31,175 nt of DNA, from the IMG/VR virus record IMGVR_UViG_3300032087_002392, positions 1 through 31,175 of that record; one strand, 5' to 3'. This stretch comes from a virus. Under the pieces are notes generated by a model. It did no database searches. It was given only the letters and a program-made list of their open reading frames with translations, and was not told the DNA's origin. Both the position numbers and the translations under genes were made by a program. Shown piece after piece: positions 20,893-27,376 of this stretch. Position 1 is the stretch's first letter; the number at the start of each line of letters is the position of its first letter.

Positions 20893-21197
20893 TGCCTTTA
20901 TATACGTTTTATAATAAAAAAACTAAAAAAGAGCATACTGATATGATGACCATATCAGAAATGGAGACATATTTAGAACAAAATCCACACATTAACCAGG
21001 TCCCTAAAGGTCTAAATATTGTAGCAGGGGTTTCAGGCCTCTCATACAGGCAAGATGGCGGATGGAAAGACAATTTAAGTAGAATAGCAGAGGCTCACCC
21101 TAAAAGTGCCCTTGCCGATAGATATGGTAAAAAAACAATCAAACAATCTAAAACAGAACAAGTATTAGCGAAACACAGGAAAAGAAGAGGTAAATAA
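20892..21197 (+). CDS. Conserved small phage protein
   Basis: 101 aa. PLYTFYNKKTKKEHTDMMTISEMETYLEQNP resembles the N-terminal strand-and-helix of small FmdB-type proteins common in marine T4-like phages, but the zinc-binding Cys pairs are absent. The second half has SYRQDGGWKDNLSRIAEAHPKSALA and ends in a strongly basic tail (KHRKRRGK) that could bind nucleic acid. Begins at the preceding TAATG; the next gene starts 1 bp after its stop. Confidence 0.7.
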   Translation: MPLYTFYNKKTKKEHTDMMTISEMETYLEQNPHINQVPKGLNIVAGVSGLSYRQDGGWKDNLSRIAEAHPKSALADRYGKKTIKQSKTEQVLAKHRKRRGK

Positions 21198-21198
21198 T

Positions 21199-21591
21199 AT
21201 GGCAGATATACCAGATTATATGCGAGATTTTGATATGGACCAAGACTATGGTTTTACACCGGTGTCTTCAAAGCCAAAAACTGATAGTACGCCTGCTGTT
21301 GATCCAAAATTGGTAGAAAACTCTAACATAGAAATTTCTAAAGTTAAATCAGATGTTTCATCAATCAAATCAATGATGAACGAGATAATGCAAATAGTAG
21401 CAGAAAAAGAAACTATATCAAAAGAAGTACAAGACAAAAATATAACAGATAGGTTTAAAGAAATTGAAAAAGTAATATTACCATTTTTATACAACTTATC
21501 AAAGTCAGATGAACCTTACATACATTGGCCAAATAGAGGACCGATTATTAAGGCACAAATAGAAAAGGTATTAAAACTTACAAGGGGGTAA
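21199..21591 (+). CDS. Conserved hypothetical phage protein with WPNR motif
   Basis: 130 aa. DIPDYMRDFDMDQDYGFTPV is an acidic start; SKVKSDVSSIKSMMNEIMQIV is a coiled coil; ILPFLYNLSKSDEPYIHWPN, then RGPIIKAQIEKVLKLTR, is the conserved end. I associate the PYI-x-WPNR block with a protein of marine T4-like phages; its role, possibly structural, is not known to me. AGAGGTAAATAAT leads ATG 21199. Confidence 0.7.
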   Translation: MADIPDYMRDFDMDQDYGFTPVSSKPKTDSTPAVDPKLVENSNIEISKVKSDVSSIKSMMNEIMQIVAEKETISKEVQDKNITDRFKEIEKVILPFLYNLSKSDEPYIHWPNRGPIIKAQIEKVLKLTRG

Positions 21592-21594
21592 TTT

Positions 21595-21765
21595 ATGGAA
21601 GCGAAAGCAAAACATAAAGAACTAAAAAGAAAAGTGAATGAAGCTGAAGACATAAGAAACAATGATAGGTCTTCACATAGTTGGTATGAATTAAAAAACC
21701 TAAAAAAGTTAAAGTTAAAAGCAAAGGAAAAAATAAATGAGACTAAGCAAAAACTTTTCGCTTAA
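21595..21765 (+). CDS. DUF465/YdcH-like small protein
   Basis: 56 aa. AKHKELKRKVNEAEDIRNND and ELKNLKKLKLKAKEKI match the two helices of the DUF465/YdcH family, with the signature LKK-x-KLK-x-K-x-x-I near the end. Members are short antiparallel helical hairpins of unknown role. AAGGGGG precedes ATG 21595 with 6-bp spacing. Its last 29 bp overlap the peptidase gene. Confidence 0.65.
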   Translation: MEAKAKHKELKRKVNEAEDIRNNDRSSHSWYELKNLKKLKLKAKEKINETKQKLFA

Positions 21766-22252
21766 AGAGCTTATTAAAAGCGAAACAGCGACAAGAAAGA
21801 ATATCAATAATAATCCTAATGAGGATAATATTGAGAACTTACAAAGACTTTGTGACCACGTTTTACAACCAGTCCGAGACCATTTCGGTAAAGTTGTATC
21901 AGTATCAAGTGGGTTTCGTAGTCCAGAATTGTGTGTAGAGATTGGCTCAAGTGTAAATTCACAGCACGCCTCTGGCCAGGCGGCCGATTTTGAAATCTAT
22001 GGGTTGTCAAATAAAACATTGGCCGATTGGATACACGATAACCTGGATTTTGACCAGTTGATATTGGAATACCACAAAAAGGACGAACCTAATAGTGGGT
22101 GGGTACATTGCTCTTACAAGAATGGTGACGACAATAGAAAAGAATACTTAATAGCATTTAGAGACGCTAACGGTAAAACGGCTTACCAAAAAGAATATTC
22201 AGACGCTGCTGGTGGACCTACACCTGAAGAAGTCAATGAATCTTTGATTTGA
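21737..22252 (+). CDS. Peptidase M15A-family peptidoglycan endopeptidase
   Basis: 171 aa. Zinc-site blocks of Peptidase_M15_3: SSGFRSPELC, SQHASGQAADFEI (His77 and Asp84) and GWVHCSYK (His124). The N-terminal FSLKELIKSETATRKNINN is the usual opening of this phage-borne subfamily. It would cut peptide cross-links; no signal peptide or membrane helix is visible, so it needs another way to reach the wall, or may be carried in the virion. With the glucosaminidase at 17838, the phage has two kinds of wall enzyme. Bases 21850-22050 look more GC-rich than the neighbours, a possible mark of transfer. Confidence 0.85.
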   Translation: MRLSKNFSLKELIKSETATRKNINNNPNEDNIENLQRLCDHVLQPVRDHFGKVVSVSSGFRSPELCVEIGSSVNSQHASGQAADFEIYGLSNKTLADWIHDNLDFDQLILEYHKKDEPNSGWVHCSYKNGDDNRKEYLIAFRDANGKTAYQKEYSDAAGGPTPEEVNESLI

Positions 22253-22276
22253 CACCGATTTAATTAAGTATGAAGC

Positions 22277-22305
22277 TTGACAAATAAGCTAAATTATGGT
22301 ATAGT
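22277..22305 (+). promoter_or_regulatory. Sigma70-type promoter just upstream of the exonuclease gene
   Basis: -35 TTGACA (22277-22282), 17-bp spacer, -10 TATAGT (22300-22305). The next ATG, 22315, leaves nine bases, so the message would have a leader of only a few bases. A GAGGA stretch (22306-22310) would fall upstream of the predicted start and could serve only read-through transcripts. Confidence 0.75.
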
Positions 22306-22314
22306 GAGGATATT

Positions 22315-23004
22315 ATGGCATTTAATTTTATAGAACTAGACAAAACTGTATTACCTAAAACAAAAGGTATGAAAGTGGATGGTCACCGTTTTTACAATAT
22401 AGACGGTAAAAACTATCCCTCTGTTACCACAGTATTAGGTATCAGAAAAACTGAACAATTAAAAGAGTGGCGAGAAAAGATTGGCGAAAAAGTTGCCAAT
22501 TGGGAAATGGGCAGAGCAGCTCGTAGAGGTAAATCTTTCCACACCCTCGTAGAACAATACATCAAAGGCGAAACTCCTAGTATTAGAGATGTTTTACCAT
22601 TAGGTTTATTTAAGTTGATGAAACCTTACATAGACCAAATTGATAATATACATTTACTAGAGGCAATTATGTATAGTCCAAAACTTACAATTGCTGGTCA
22701 AGTAGATTGTGTTGCTGAGTACAATGGTAAGTTGTCTGTAATTGATTTCAAAACAGCTAATAAAGAAAGATTAGAAAGTTGGATTGAGAATTACTTTTTA
22801 CAAACCACGGCTTATGCTCATATGTATGAAGAAACATTTGGTAAAAAGATAGAGCAAATAGTCATTTTGATTGCTAGTGAAGACGGCTCTGTTCAGACTT
22901 TCGTTAAGAACAAAGCAGACTACGAAGAAGAACTTGGCAAATCTATTCAAAACTTTTATAAATATTTTGAAGAAAAAACAAAAGATAAGATAGCGAGTAA
23001 ATAA
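22315..23004 (+). CDS. PD-(D/E)XK exonuclease (MGME1/Cas4/RecB-like)
   Basis: 229 aa. The nuclease core is visible: MGRAARRGKSFHTLVEQYI (His76, Glu80), TIAGQVDCVAEYNGKLSVIDFKTANK with Asp131, Asp144 and Lys146, then NYFLQTTAYAHMYEE. This is the RecB-like family to which Cas4 and the mitochondrial exonuclease MGME1 belong; the N-terminal SVTTVLG is typical of the MGME1-like phage members. It has no Cys cluster, so there is no iron-sulfur site. It probably trims single-stranded or flap DNA in replication or recombination. The start is set by ATG 22315 right after promoter 22277. Confidence 0.85.
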   Translation: MAFNFIELDKTVLPKTKGMKVDGHRFYNIDGKNYPSVTTVLGIRKTEQLKEWREKIGEKVANWEMGRAARRGKSFHTLVEQYIKGETPSIRDVLPLGLFKLMKPYIDQIDNIHLLEAIMYSPKLTIAGQVDCVAEYNGKLSVIDFKTANKERLESWIENYFLQTTAYAHMYEETFGKKIEQIVILIASEDGSVQTFVKNKADYEEELGKSIQNFYKYFEEKTKDKIASK

Positions 23005-23028
23005 CATCTTATCAAATAGGATAAGATG
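23005..23028 (+). promoter_or_regulatory. Hairpin that includes the start codon of the next gene
   Basis: CATCTTATC (23005-23013) and GATAAGATG (23020-23028) form a perfect 9-bp stem with a 6-nt loop. The 3' arm contains ATG 23026-23028 and the last G of the weak AGG ribosome-binding site. Read-through messages would therefore have the start codon paired. AGTAAATA (22996-23003) resembles the T4 late promoter TATAAATA at 6 of 8 positions; a start six bases further would remove part of the 5' arm. Confidence 0.6.
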
Positions 23029-23361
23029 AAAAAACTAATAATAATTTTAAGTATTTTATTTGCTAGCATAGCATATGCTGACCACGAAGATGAGATAGGT
23101 TCATACTATTTTCAACAAGTGCCAGCGTTATGTGGTTCAATAGATAAGATAAACATATATCTTGACCATTTCAATTTTAAACCATATAATCTCTCTTTAG
23201 GTAGAGAGGGTATGAGAGAAGATGGACAACCAGTTTATATGATAACTTACTATGTGAACGAAGATGAAACACAAACAACGGCTGTAATAGATGTTCCAAA
23301 TCAATCAGAGAGTTGTATATTGTTTCATACATTTGATCTGACAAAACCTAACAAAGGATAA
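23026..23361 (+). CDS. Exported protein with start codon in a hairpin
   Basis: 111 aa. A Sec signal peptide, KKLIIILSILFASIAYADH, with cleavage likely after AYA at residue 18. The mature domain (IGSYYFQQVPALCGSIDKI, then MITYYVNEDETQTTAVIDV and ESCILFHTFDL) is mixed beta with two Cys that could pair. It sits two bases from a lipoprotein gene, so both are envelope proteins made together. The preceding hairpin at 23005-23028 should limit translation unless opened. Confidence 0.75.
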   Translation: MKKLIIILSILFASIAYADHEDEIGSYYFQQVPALCGSIDKINIYLDHFNFKPYNLSLGREGMREDGQPVYMITYYVNEDETQTTAVIDVPNQSESCILFHTFDLTKPNKG

Positions 23362-23363
23362 TT

Positions 23364-23555
23364 ATGAAAAAACTTGTGTTGATAATAATATCAAGCGTCT
23401 TATTGACAGCTTGTAGTATAAGTGAACCAAGACTTTCTTTTGGTAAAAAATGTACCGAAAAGGAAGATAAAATTGTTTACTCATACATTTGGTTATATGA
23501 TAAACAAGTTGGCAACCCAGCTGATAAAGATACTTGTAAACTTCTCAAAGAATAA
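23364..23555 (+). CDS. Small lipoprotein
   Basis: 63 aa. KKLVLIIISSVLLTAC is a lipoprotein signal with a lipobox LLTAC and Cys17 as lipid site; the mature part, 46 aa, has two further Cys and is charged. AAAGGATAA lies before ATG 23364. It has no family that I recognise. Paired with the exported protein upstream. Confidence 0.75.
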   Translation: MKKLVLIIISSVLLTACSISEPRLSFGKKCTEKEDKIVYSYIWLYDKQVGNPADKDTCKLLKE

Positions 23556-23568
23556 TTAGGCAATAAAC

Positions 23569-23597
23569 TTGCCAAAATCATTTACTTATGATATATT
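23569..23597 (+). promoter_or_regulatory. Sigma70-type promoter before the structured leader
   Basis: -35 TTGCCA (23569-23574), 17-bp spacer, -10 TATATT (23592-23597). Palindromic GGTACC starts directly at 23598 and GTTAAC at 23604, at the predicted start point, which would suit an operator. The next safe gene is the gp33-like gene at 23670, about 65 nt away. Confidence 0.7.
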
Positions 23598-23680
23598 GGT
23601 ACCGTTAACACACCAGAAAGGTACCGGGGTGTATGGATGCGAGAGTGGAAATACACCCTTTAAAACATTATGACAAGTAA
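23598..23680 (+). promoter_or_regulatory. Structured leader with 15-codon upstream reading frame
   Basis: A 9-bp stem GGGGTGTAT/ATACACCCT (23626-23634 with 23651-23659, one G-U pair) has a 16-nt purine-rich loop. An alternative 5-bp stem ACACC (23610-23614) with GGTGT (23628-23632) uses the same bases, so the two exclude each other. The longer stem covers ATG 23633, which opens a 15-codon frame ending at 23680, 11 bases past the gp33-like start at 23670. Two GGTACC palindromes (23598, 23620) can also pair. The gene at 23670 has no clear ribosome-binding site, so coupling to the small frame is plausible. Confidence 0.5.
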
Positions 23681-23885
23681 AGAATTTAGTTTAAAAATAG
23701 AAAACATTGTAAAAGAAAAATCCATATCACATATGGAGGCTGTATTGTGGTATTGTAAAGAGAATCAAATAGATGAGGGTACAGTTGGTAACCTTATATC
23801 AAAATCATTAAAAGAAAAAATTAAATTAGAGGCTACTAATTTAAAAATGTTAAAGTATCCAAAGTGTGGCCAATTACCAATGTAA
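23670..23885 (+). CDS. 33: Probable gp33-like late-transcription coactivator
   Basis: 71 aa. HMEAVLWYCKENQIDEGTVG, NLISKSLKEKIKLEATNLKML and a C-terminal KCGQLPM match, by eye, the small gp33 proteins of marine T4-like phages: a helical core with A-x-L-x-Y-C-E/K and a final L-P-hydrophobic tail. T4 gp33 (112 aa) is longer. gp33 connects the sliding clamp to RNA polymerase bearing gp55 at TATAAATA late promoters, which occur further right in this window. The identification is by pattern only and should be held loosely. Its start is embedded in the structured leader described above. Confidence 0.5.
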   Translation: MTSKEFSLKIENIVKEKSISHMEAVLWYCKENQIDEGTVGNLISKSLKEKIKLEATNLKMLKYPKCGQLPM

Positions 23886-23886
23886 T

Positions 23887-24357
23887 ATGTTAGAATTTGA
23901 TTATAAAATAGATTATAAAAATACAACATTTAGACCAAATGATACACGATACAGAATAGGTCGTGGTGAACAAGGCGTATTATTAGTTAGACCATATACA
24001 GATGTTATTTGTAAACATTGGCGATTTAAGACCGTAAGAGAAGCAAGAAAAAGTGCTGAACACATTTATAATATGTACGCTGATTATAGAGTATTAAAAG
24101 ATTTTATAGGTATGGATATGTGTAGAAAGTTTTTAGAAATGGGTTTTACAAGAGCTAGACGATATGCTAATCACAAAGACGGTAAGAAGTATGGTAAAGA
24201 CGGAAAAGTTTTACCACAAGAGAAAGATTGGGCTACAAGTGAAAAAGCTAAGGCGGCTAGAACATTTAAAAGATGGCGTGATGTGGTAACACACGATCCT
24301 ATATACATAGAAATGAGAAAACAATGGCGAGAACAAGAATATGTATGGAGGGTTTGA
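23887..24357 (+). CDS. DUF4385 family protein
   Basis: 156 aa. FDYKIDYKNTTFRPNDTRYR, IGRGEQGVLLVRPYTDVICK, HWRFKTVREARKSAEHIYNM, and DFIGMDMCRKFLEMGFTRAR followed by RYANHKDGKKY are the full signature of DUF4385, conserved in T4-like phages and some bacteria with no assigned activity. Highly basic. ATG 23887 is used; an in-frame GTG 21 bp upstream lies within the gp33-like gene. It overlaps the helicase-loader gene by 17 bp. Confidence 0.9.
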   Translation: MLEFDYKIDYKNTTFRPNDTRYRIGRGEQGVLLVRPYTDVICKHWRFKTVREARKSAEHIYNMYADYRVLKDFIGMDMCRKFLEMGFTRARRYANHKDGKKYGKDGKVLPQEKDWATSEKAKAARTFKRWRDVVTHDPIYIEMRKQWREQEYVWRV

Positions 24358-24949
24358 AGTATTTAAAGCTTACTTGGCAATAAAGTTACATTTTACAACG
24401 GATACATATAATTATGAAGAATATGGTGGAAAAGTTAATTGTAAACTTGAAACATTTACTAAAAGAAATGACAGATATTTCTTTCACAAATTATCAAAAC
24501 AGTATAACCAAGATAACATTGTTGACTTTTTTGTTGCTAATTTTATACACAATAATAAAAAATGGGTAGGGAATTTATTACAGAATGACGGAAAAGACGT
24601 TTACTTGGACTTTAAAAAGCGTAAAGAGGCTTTTGGATATCATTTTAGGGACGATATGGTACGGATTAGTGATGACTTTACTTCTCGCAATCTTTCTTTT
24701 GATGATGGTTTTGTATGCCGTGGCGGACAACATCCTAGATTGTTACGCTTACTTATTCAAAAAAGAACGTCTTTCCAATCCATCATTGTGCTTGACCACT
24801 TTTTGTCGTTTAGTAAAAATTGGGATAAAGAAATTACCGAAAATGTGGTATGGCCTAAAATCTCATCTACGATTGCCAAGTTAAAACCTTTTGTTAAATT
24901 CAATCCTACCGAATGTAAACTAATAATGAAAAAGGTATTTGTTAAATGA
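24341..24949 (+). CDS. 59: gp59-type helicase loader
   Basis: 202 aa, against 217 in T4. gp59 loads the gp41 helicase on gp32-coated forks. The blocks GGFEVFKAYLAIKLHFTTDTYNY, VNCKLETFTKRNDRYFFHKL and IVDFFVANFIHNNKKWVGNLL, then YLDFKKRKEAF, are those of this family: an aromatic, basic N-terminal domain and a helical C-terminal half (LRLLIQKRTSFQSIIVLDHF). It is near gp32 and RNase H, as expected for the same replication machine. ATG 24341 gives the conserved G-G-F start. A 99-codon frame in another phase across 24585-24884 is a shadow. Confidence 0.85.
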   Translation: MYGGFEVFKAYLAIKLHFTTDTYNYEEYGGKVNCKLETFTKRNDRYFFHKLSKQYNQDNIVDFFVANFIHNNKKWVGNLLQNDGKDVYLDFKKRKEAFGYHFRDDMVRISDDFTSRNLSFDDGFVCRGGQHPRLLRLLIQKRTSFQSIIVLDHFLSFSKNWDKEITENVVWPKISSTIAKLKPFVKFNPTECKLIMKKVFVK

Positions 24950-25257
24950 CAATAGAACCAATTAAAGAAAAACTAGACGAAAAGATTGCTAAGTTAAATT
25001 CAAGCAGAGTTTATAAAAAGGTAACACCTAAGGGCGACTTATCTTGGTATATTAAATGGGCAAGTAGTATTATGTTAATAATAACTATGATACTTACATC
25101 ATCAAATATATTTCCTATAAATTTATACATTGGTCTATTTGGTATGGCAGGTTGGTTAGTTGTTGGTTTACTATGGCACGATAGAGCTTTAATAGTTTTA
25201 AACGCTGTATCATTAGCTATCTACTCTATGGGTATTATAAATTATTATTATGGCTAG
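24946..25257 (+). CDS. Small membrane protein, relative of the one at 6812
   Basis: 103 aa. A polar N-terminal 30 residues (IEPIKEKLDEKIAKLNSSRVYKK) precede three membrane helices: about 34-52 (IKWASSIMLIITMILTSS), 56-77 (NLYIGLFGMAGWLVVGLLW) and 80-101 (RALIVLNAVSLAIYSMGIINY). The last two resemble those of the 82-aa protein in the sugar operon. It overlaps gp59 by 4 bp and the next gene by 8 bp. Function unknown. Confidence 0.7.
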   Translation: MTIEPIKEKLDEKIAKLNSSRVYKKVTPKGDLSWYIKWASSIMLIITMILTSSNIFPINLYIGLFGMAGWLVVGLLWHDRALIVLNAVSLAIYSMGIINYYYG

Positions 25258-26134
25258 AGAGGGCGGATCATATCCTAATATTGTATTTTGTTTAGGCAAC
25301 GGCCAAAGTAGAATGGGTGTTGACTTAAAAAAATTAAGACAACACGGTAAGATTTATGGTTGTAATGCCATTTACAGAACCAATCCAGATGACATAGATG
25401 TTTTAGTTGGTGTTGACCAAGGTATAATGCACGAAATGTATCATAGTGGTATTTGTGAAAAGATACCAACTTATTTTAGAAACTGGTCAAAAGTACCTGC
25501 TGAACTATATGAAAATATGATTAAGGCTGGTGCTTCAGATGAAGATTTAAGATTAGCAAGAGAAGAAGGAGCTTTTTATGAAAATGATAGAACTGGTTGT
25601 AAAGAGTTTGTAATGCACGGTTCAAGTGTATCAGGTGTGGCACACGTGGTAAGAAGTGATAAAACAAAAGGCAGAAAATTTGTACAACAAAAATCTATAA
25701 AAATATCTTGGCTAAAAGATGGTAATAAATCAAAATGTTTAAATGACATAGAAGATTTTAAAGATAAAGGTTGGGCTGCTGGGCCGACAGCGGCTTACAT
25801 ATCTTGTTTATTAGAACAACCAAATGAGGTCTATCTACTAGGTATGGATTTAAATAGTACAACAGGTAAAGTTAACAACATATTTGCTGGCACACCAAAC
25901 TATGTGTTAAAAGACCACGCTCCTACACCTAGTGTAAATTGGGTACAACAATTAAAAGAGACATTTTTTGACTTTTCTGGTAAACATAAGAGTAAAAAGG
26001 TGATGTTTTATAAAGTACAAAATAGTATCAAAGGTGGTGATGAGGTAAACAAGGTGGTAAGAGAATGGACAGACCATAAAGGCAACCTGGACTATATGAA
26101 TTATGATGAATTTTATAAGAAGTTTAATTTGTAG
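25250..26134 (+). CDS. MptE/DUF115-like Rossmann-type protein
   Basis: 294 aa. NIVFCLGNGQSRMGVDLKKLRQHGKIYGCN, seen over about residues 10-39, is a Gly-rich nucleotide-binding strand-loop, G-N-G-x-S, followed by a strand ending in C-N: the pattern of DUF115/MptE-like pyrophosphokinase-type and some sialyltransferase-like folds. Later, GPTAAYISCLLEQPNEVYLLGMDLN matches the second strand-helix-strand with a G-x-D. It may act on a nucleotide-sugar or pterin-like substrate. The long middle (residues 80-170) is less conserved-looking. A relative in marine phages is likely, but the activity is unknown. Confidence 0.6.
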   Translation: MAREGGSYPNIVFCLGNGQSRMGVDLKKLRQHGKIYGCNAIYRTNPDDIDVLVGVDQGIMHEMYHSGICEKIPTYFRNWSKVPAELYENMIKAGASDEDLRLAREEGAFYENDRTGCKEFVMHGSSVSGVAHVVRSDKTKGRKFVQQKSIKISWLKDGNKSKCLNDIEDFKDKGWAAGPTAAYISCLLEQPNEVYLLGMDLNSTTGKVNNIFAGTPNYVLKDHAPTPSVNWVQQLKETFFDFSGKHKSKKVMFYKVQNSIKGGDEVNKVVREWTDHKGNLDYMNYDEFYKKFNL

Positions 26135-26139
26135 GAGCA

Positions 26140-26168
26140 TTGACAAAATCACAAGGTTATGATATATT
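26140..26168 (+). promoter_or_regulatory. Sigma70-type promoter, near-leaderless
   Basis: -35 TTGACA (26140-26145), 17-bp spacer, -10 TATATT (26163-26168). The following ATG at 26178 leaves nine bases, so the leader would be about 2-4 nt. No ribosome-binding site lies in that gap. Confidence 0.75.
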
Positions 26169-26177
26169 AGTAGAAAT

Positions 26178-26345
26178 ATGTTTGATAAAATTATATACAA
26201 ACTTTTAGACAAAATAGTAAGTTGGTGTGAGAGTTATAAAGAGTACAGAATTAAGAAGTCTTTACCAAAGGCAACCTATGATGAAAAGGCTAAACAAGAA
26301 AGCTTAAGAAAATGGGTAAGTCAACGTGAGAAGTCTTATAAATAA
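26178..26345 (+). CDS. Small basic hypothetical protein upstream of gp32
   Basis: 55 aa. Helical and strongly basic: DKIIYKLLDKIVSWCESYKEYRIKKS, then a tail QESLRKWVSQREKSYK. No recognised family. ATG 26178 lies just beyond promoter 26140, without a Shine-Dalgarno sequence. Its last codons contain the TATAAATA octamer that may act as a late promoter for gp32. Confidence 0.65.
   Translation: MFDKIIYKLLDKIVSWCESYKEYRIKKSLPKATYDEKAKQESLRKWVSQREKSYK
26337..26344 (+). promoter_or_regulatory. Possible T4-type late promoter upstream of gp32
   Basis: The octamer TATAAATA is identical to the T4 late-promoter -10 element. It overlaps the end of the small gene; a start near 26350 would give gp32 a leader of about 57 nt carrying AAGGAG. 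One chance match in AT-rich coding DNA is quite possible, so confidence is moderate. Confidence 0.4.
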
Positions 26346-26406
26346 AAATGATACCGATTATACAGGTAACACAAATACAACGAATACAAAGTAATAAGGA
26401 GAAAAT

Positions 26407-27297
26407 ATGGACTTTGAAACATTAAAAACATCATCAAGTAATTTTGATAAACTAACAAAAGCACTTGAAACAAACCTCAAACCTGAGGATCAATCCAACA
26501 AAAGAAAATACGAAGACGATAGATTCTGGAAACCAGAACTAGATAAAACTGGTAATGGCTTTGCTGTAATCAGATTTCTACCTGCTATAGAGGGCGAAGA
26601 TTTACCTTGGCAGAGAGTTTGGTCTCACGCTTTCCAAGACAAAGGTGGCTGGTATATTGAAAACAGTTTAACAACATTGTCTCAAAAAGATCCTGTGTCG
26701 GAAGAAAACACAAGATTGTGGAACACAGGACTAGATAGTGATAAAGAGATAGCTAGAAAAAGAAAAAGAAAGTTATCTTACTATTCTAATATTATGATTG
26801 TAAGTGACCCAAAACATCCTGAAAACGAGGGCAAAGTATTCTTATTCAAATTTGGTAAAAAGATATTTGATAAGATTACTGAAGCAATGCAACCGGCGTT
26901 TGATGATGAACAACCGATTAACCCATTTGATTTTTGGAAAGGTGCTAACTTTAAACTAAAAATTAGAAAAGTTGATGGTTATTGGAACTACGACAAATCC
27001 GAGTTTGAGGGCGTAAGTCAAGTTGCTGTTGATGACGAGAAAATCAAAGCAATTTGGAAACAACAACACCCTCTAAAACCTTTTGTTGACCTTAGTAATT
27101 TTAAAACCTATGATGAACTCAAAGAGAAACTGAATAGGGTAATTACAGGCGACAGAAATGCTAGTACCGTTGAGAATGTAAACCTCCCGCCTCAAACCAA
27201 CGGCACAGCAAAAAAAGCTGAAGTTAATGCTCAACCAGAAGCTAGTGATGGTGACGATACTTTGTCATACTTTAGTAAATTAGCTGAGGAAGAGTAA
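26407..27297 (+). CDS. 32: gp32-type single-stranded DNA-binding protein
   Basis: 296 aa (T4: 301). It coats single-stranded DNA and organises replication and recombination proteins. Blocks: an N-terminal cooperativity segment (residues 1-25), KYEDDRFWKPELDKTGNGFA, VIRFLPAIEGEDLPW, WYIENSLTTLSQKDPVSE, KRKLSYYSNIMIVSDPKHPE, and NPFDFWKGANFKLKIRKVDG in the OB-fold; the C-terminal 40 residues are acidic with a final YFSKLAEEE, the tail that binds partner proteins. The whole protein contains no cysteine, so the zinc site of T4 gp32 (His64, Cys77, Cys87, Cys90) is missing. AAGGAG precedes ATG 26407. A strong terminator follows. Confidence 0.95.
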   Translation: MDFETLKTSSSNFDKLTKALETNLKPEDQSNKRKYEDDRFWKPELDKTGNGFAVIRFLPAIEGEDLPWQRVWSHAFQDKGGWYIENSLTTLSQKDPVSEENTRLWNTGLDSDKEIARKRKRKLSYYSNIMIVSDPKHPENEGKVFLFKFGKKIFDKITEAMQPAFDDEQPINPFDFWKGANFKLKIRKVDGYWNYDKSEFEGVSQVAVDDEKIKAIWKQQHPLKPFVDLSNFKTYDELKEKLNRVITGDRNASTVENVNLPPQTNGTAKKAEVNAQPEASDGDDTLSYFSKLAEEE

Positions 27298-27322
27298 TAC
27301 TCTCTCTCTTAACTATGCTTAA

Positions 27323-27354
27323 AGGGGTGGCTAGAAATAGCCACCTCTTTTTTT
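27323..27354 (+). terminator. Rho-independent terminator after gp32
   Basis: An 11-bp stem AGGGGTGGCTA/TAGCCACCTCT (27323-27333 with 27338-27348, one G-U pair) around a GAAA tetraloop runs into seven T's (27348-27354). This is the clearest terminator in the window. It separates the early/middle-type gp32 unit from the virion genes served by the late promoter at 27364. Confidence 0.92.
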
Positions 27355-27363
27355 GTTTACGCT

Positions 27364-27371
27364 TATAAATA
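27364..27371 (+). promoter_or_regulatory. T4-type late promoter for virion genes
   Basis: A perfect TATAAATA octamer in a true intergenic gap, between a terminator and a virion gene. In T4 transcription starts about six bases beyond the octamer; here that base is 27377, the A of the next ATG. No -35 element is visible, as expected for gp55-dependent late promoters. The message would be leaderless. Confidence 0.75.
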
Positions 27372-27376
27372 TTGTT

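Noticed and set aside
23598-23660. Known glutamine-type (glnA/Downstream-peptide) riboswitch as an explanation for the structured leader
   Set aside because: The small downstream frame fits, but the conserved GACGGAAGUAGG-type core is not present; the leader is reported as unassigned instead.
24585-24884. A 99-codon hydrophobic reading frame inside the gp59 gene, with membrane-like segments
   Set aside because: It lies wholly within the helicase-loader gene in another frame, has no ribosome-binding site, and the gp59 frame is clearly the conserved one.
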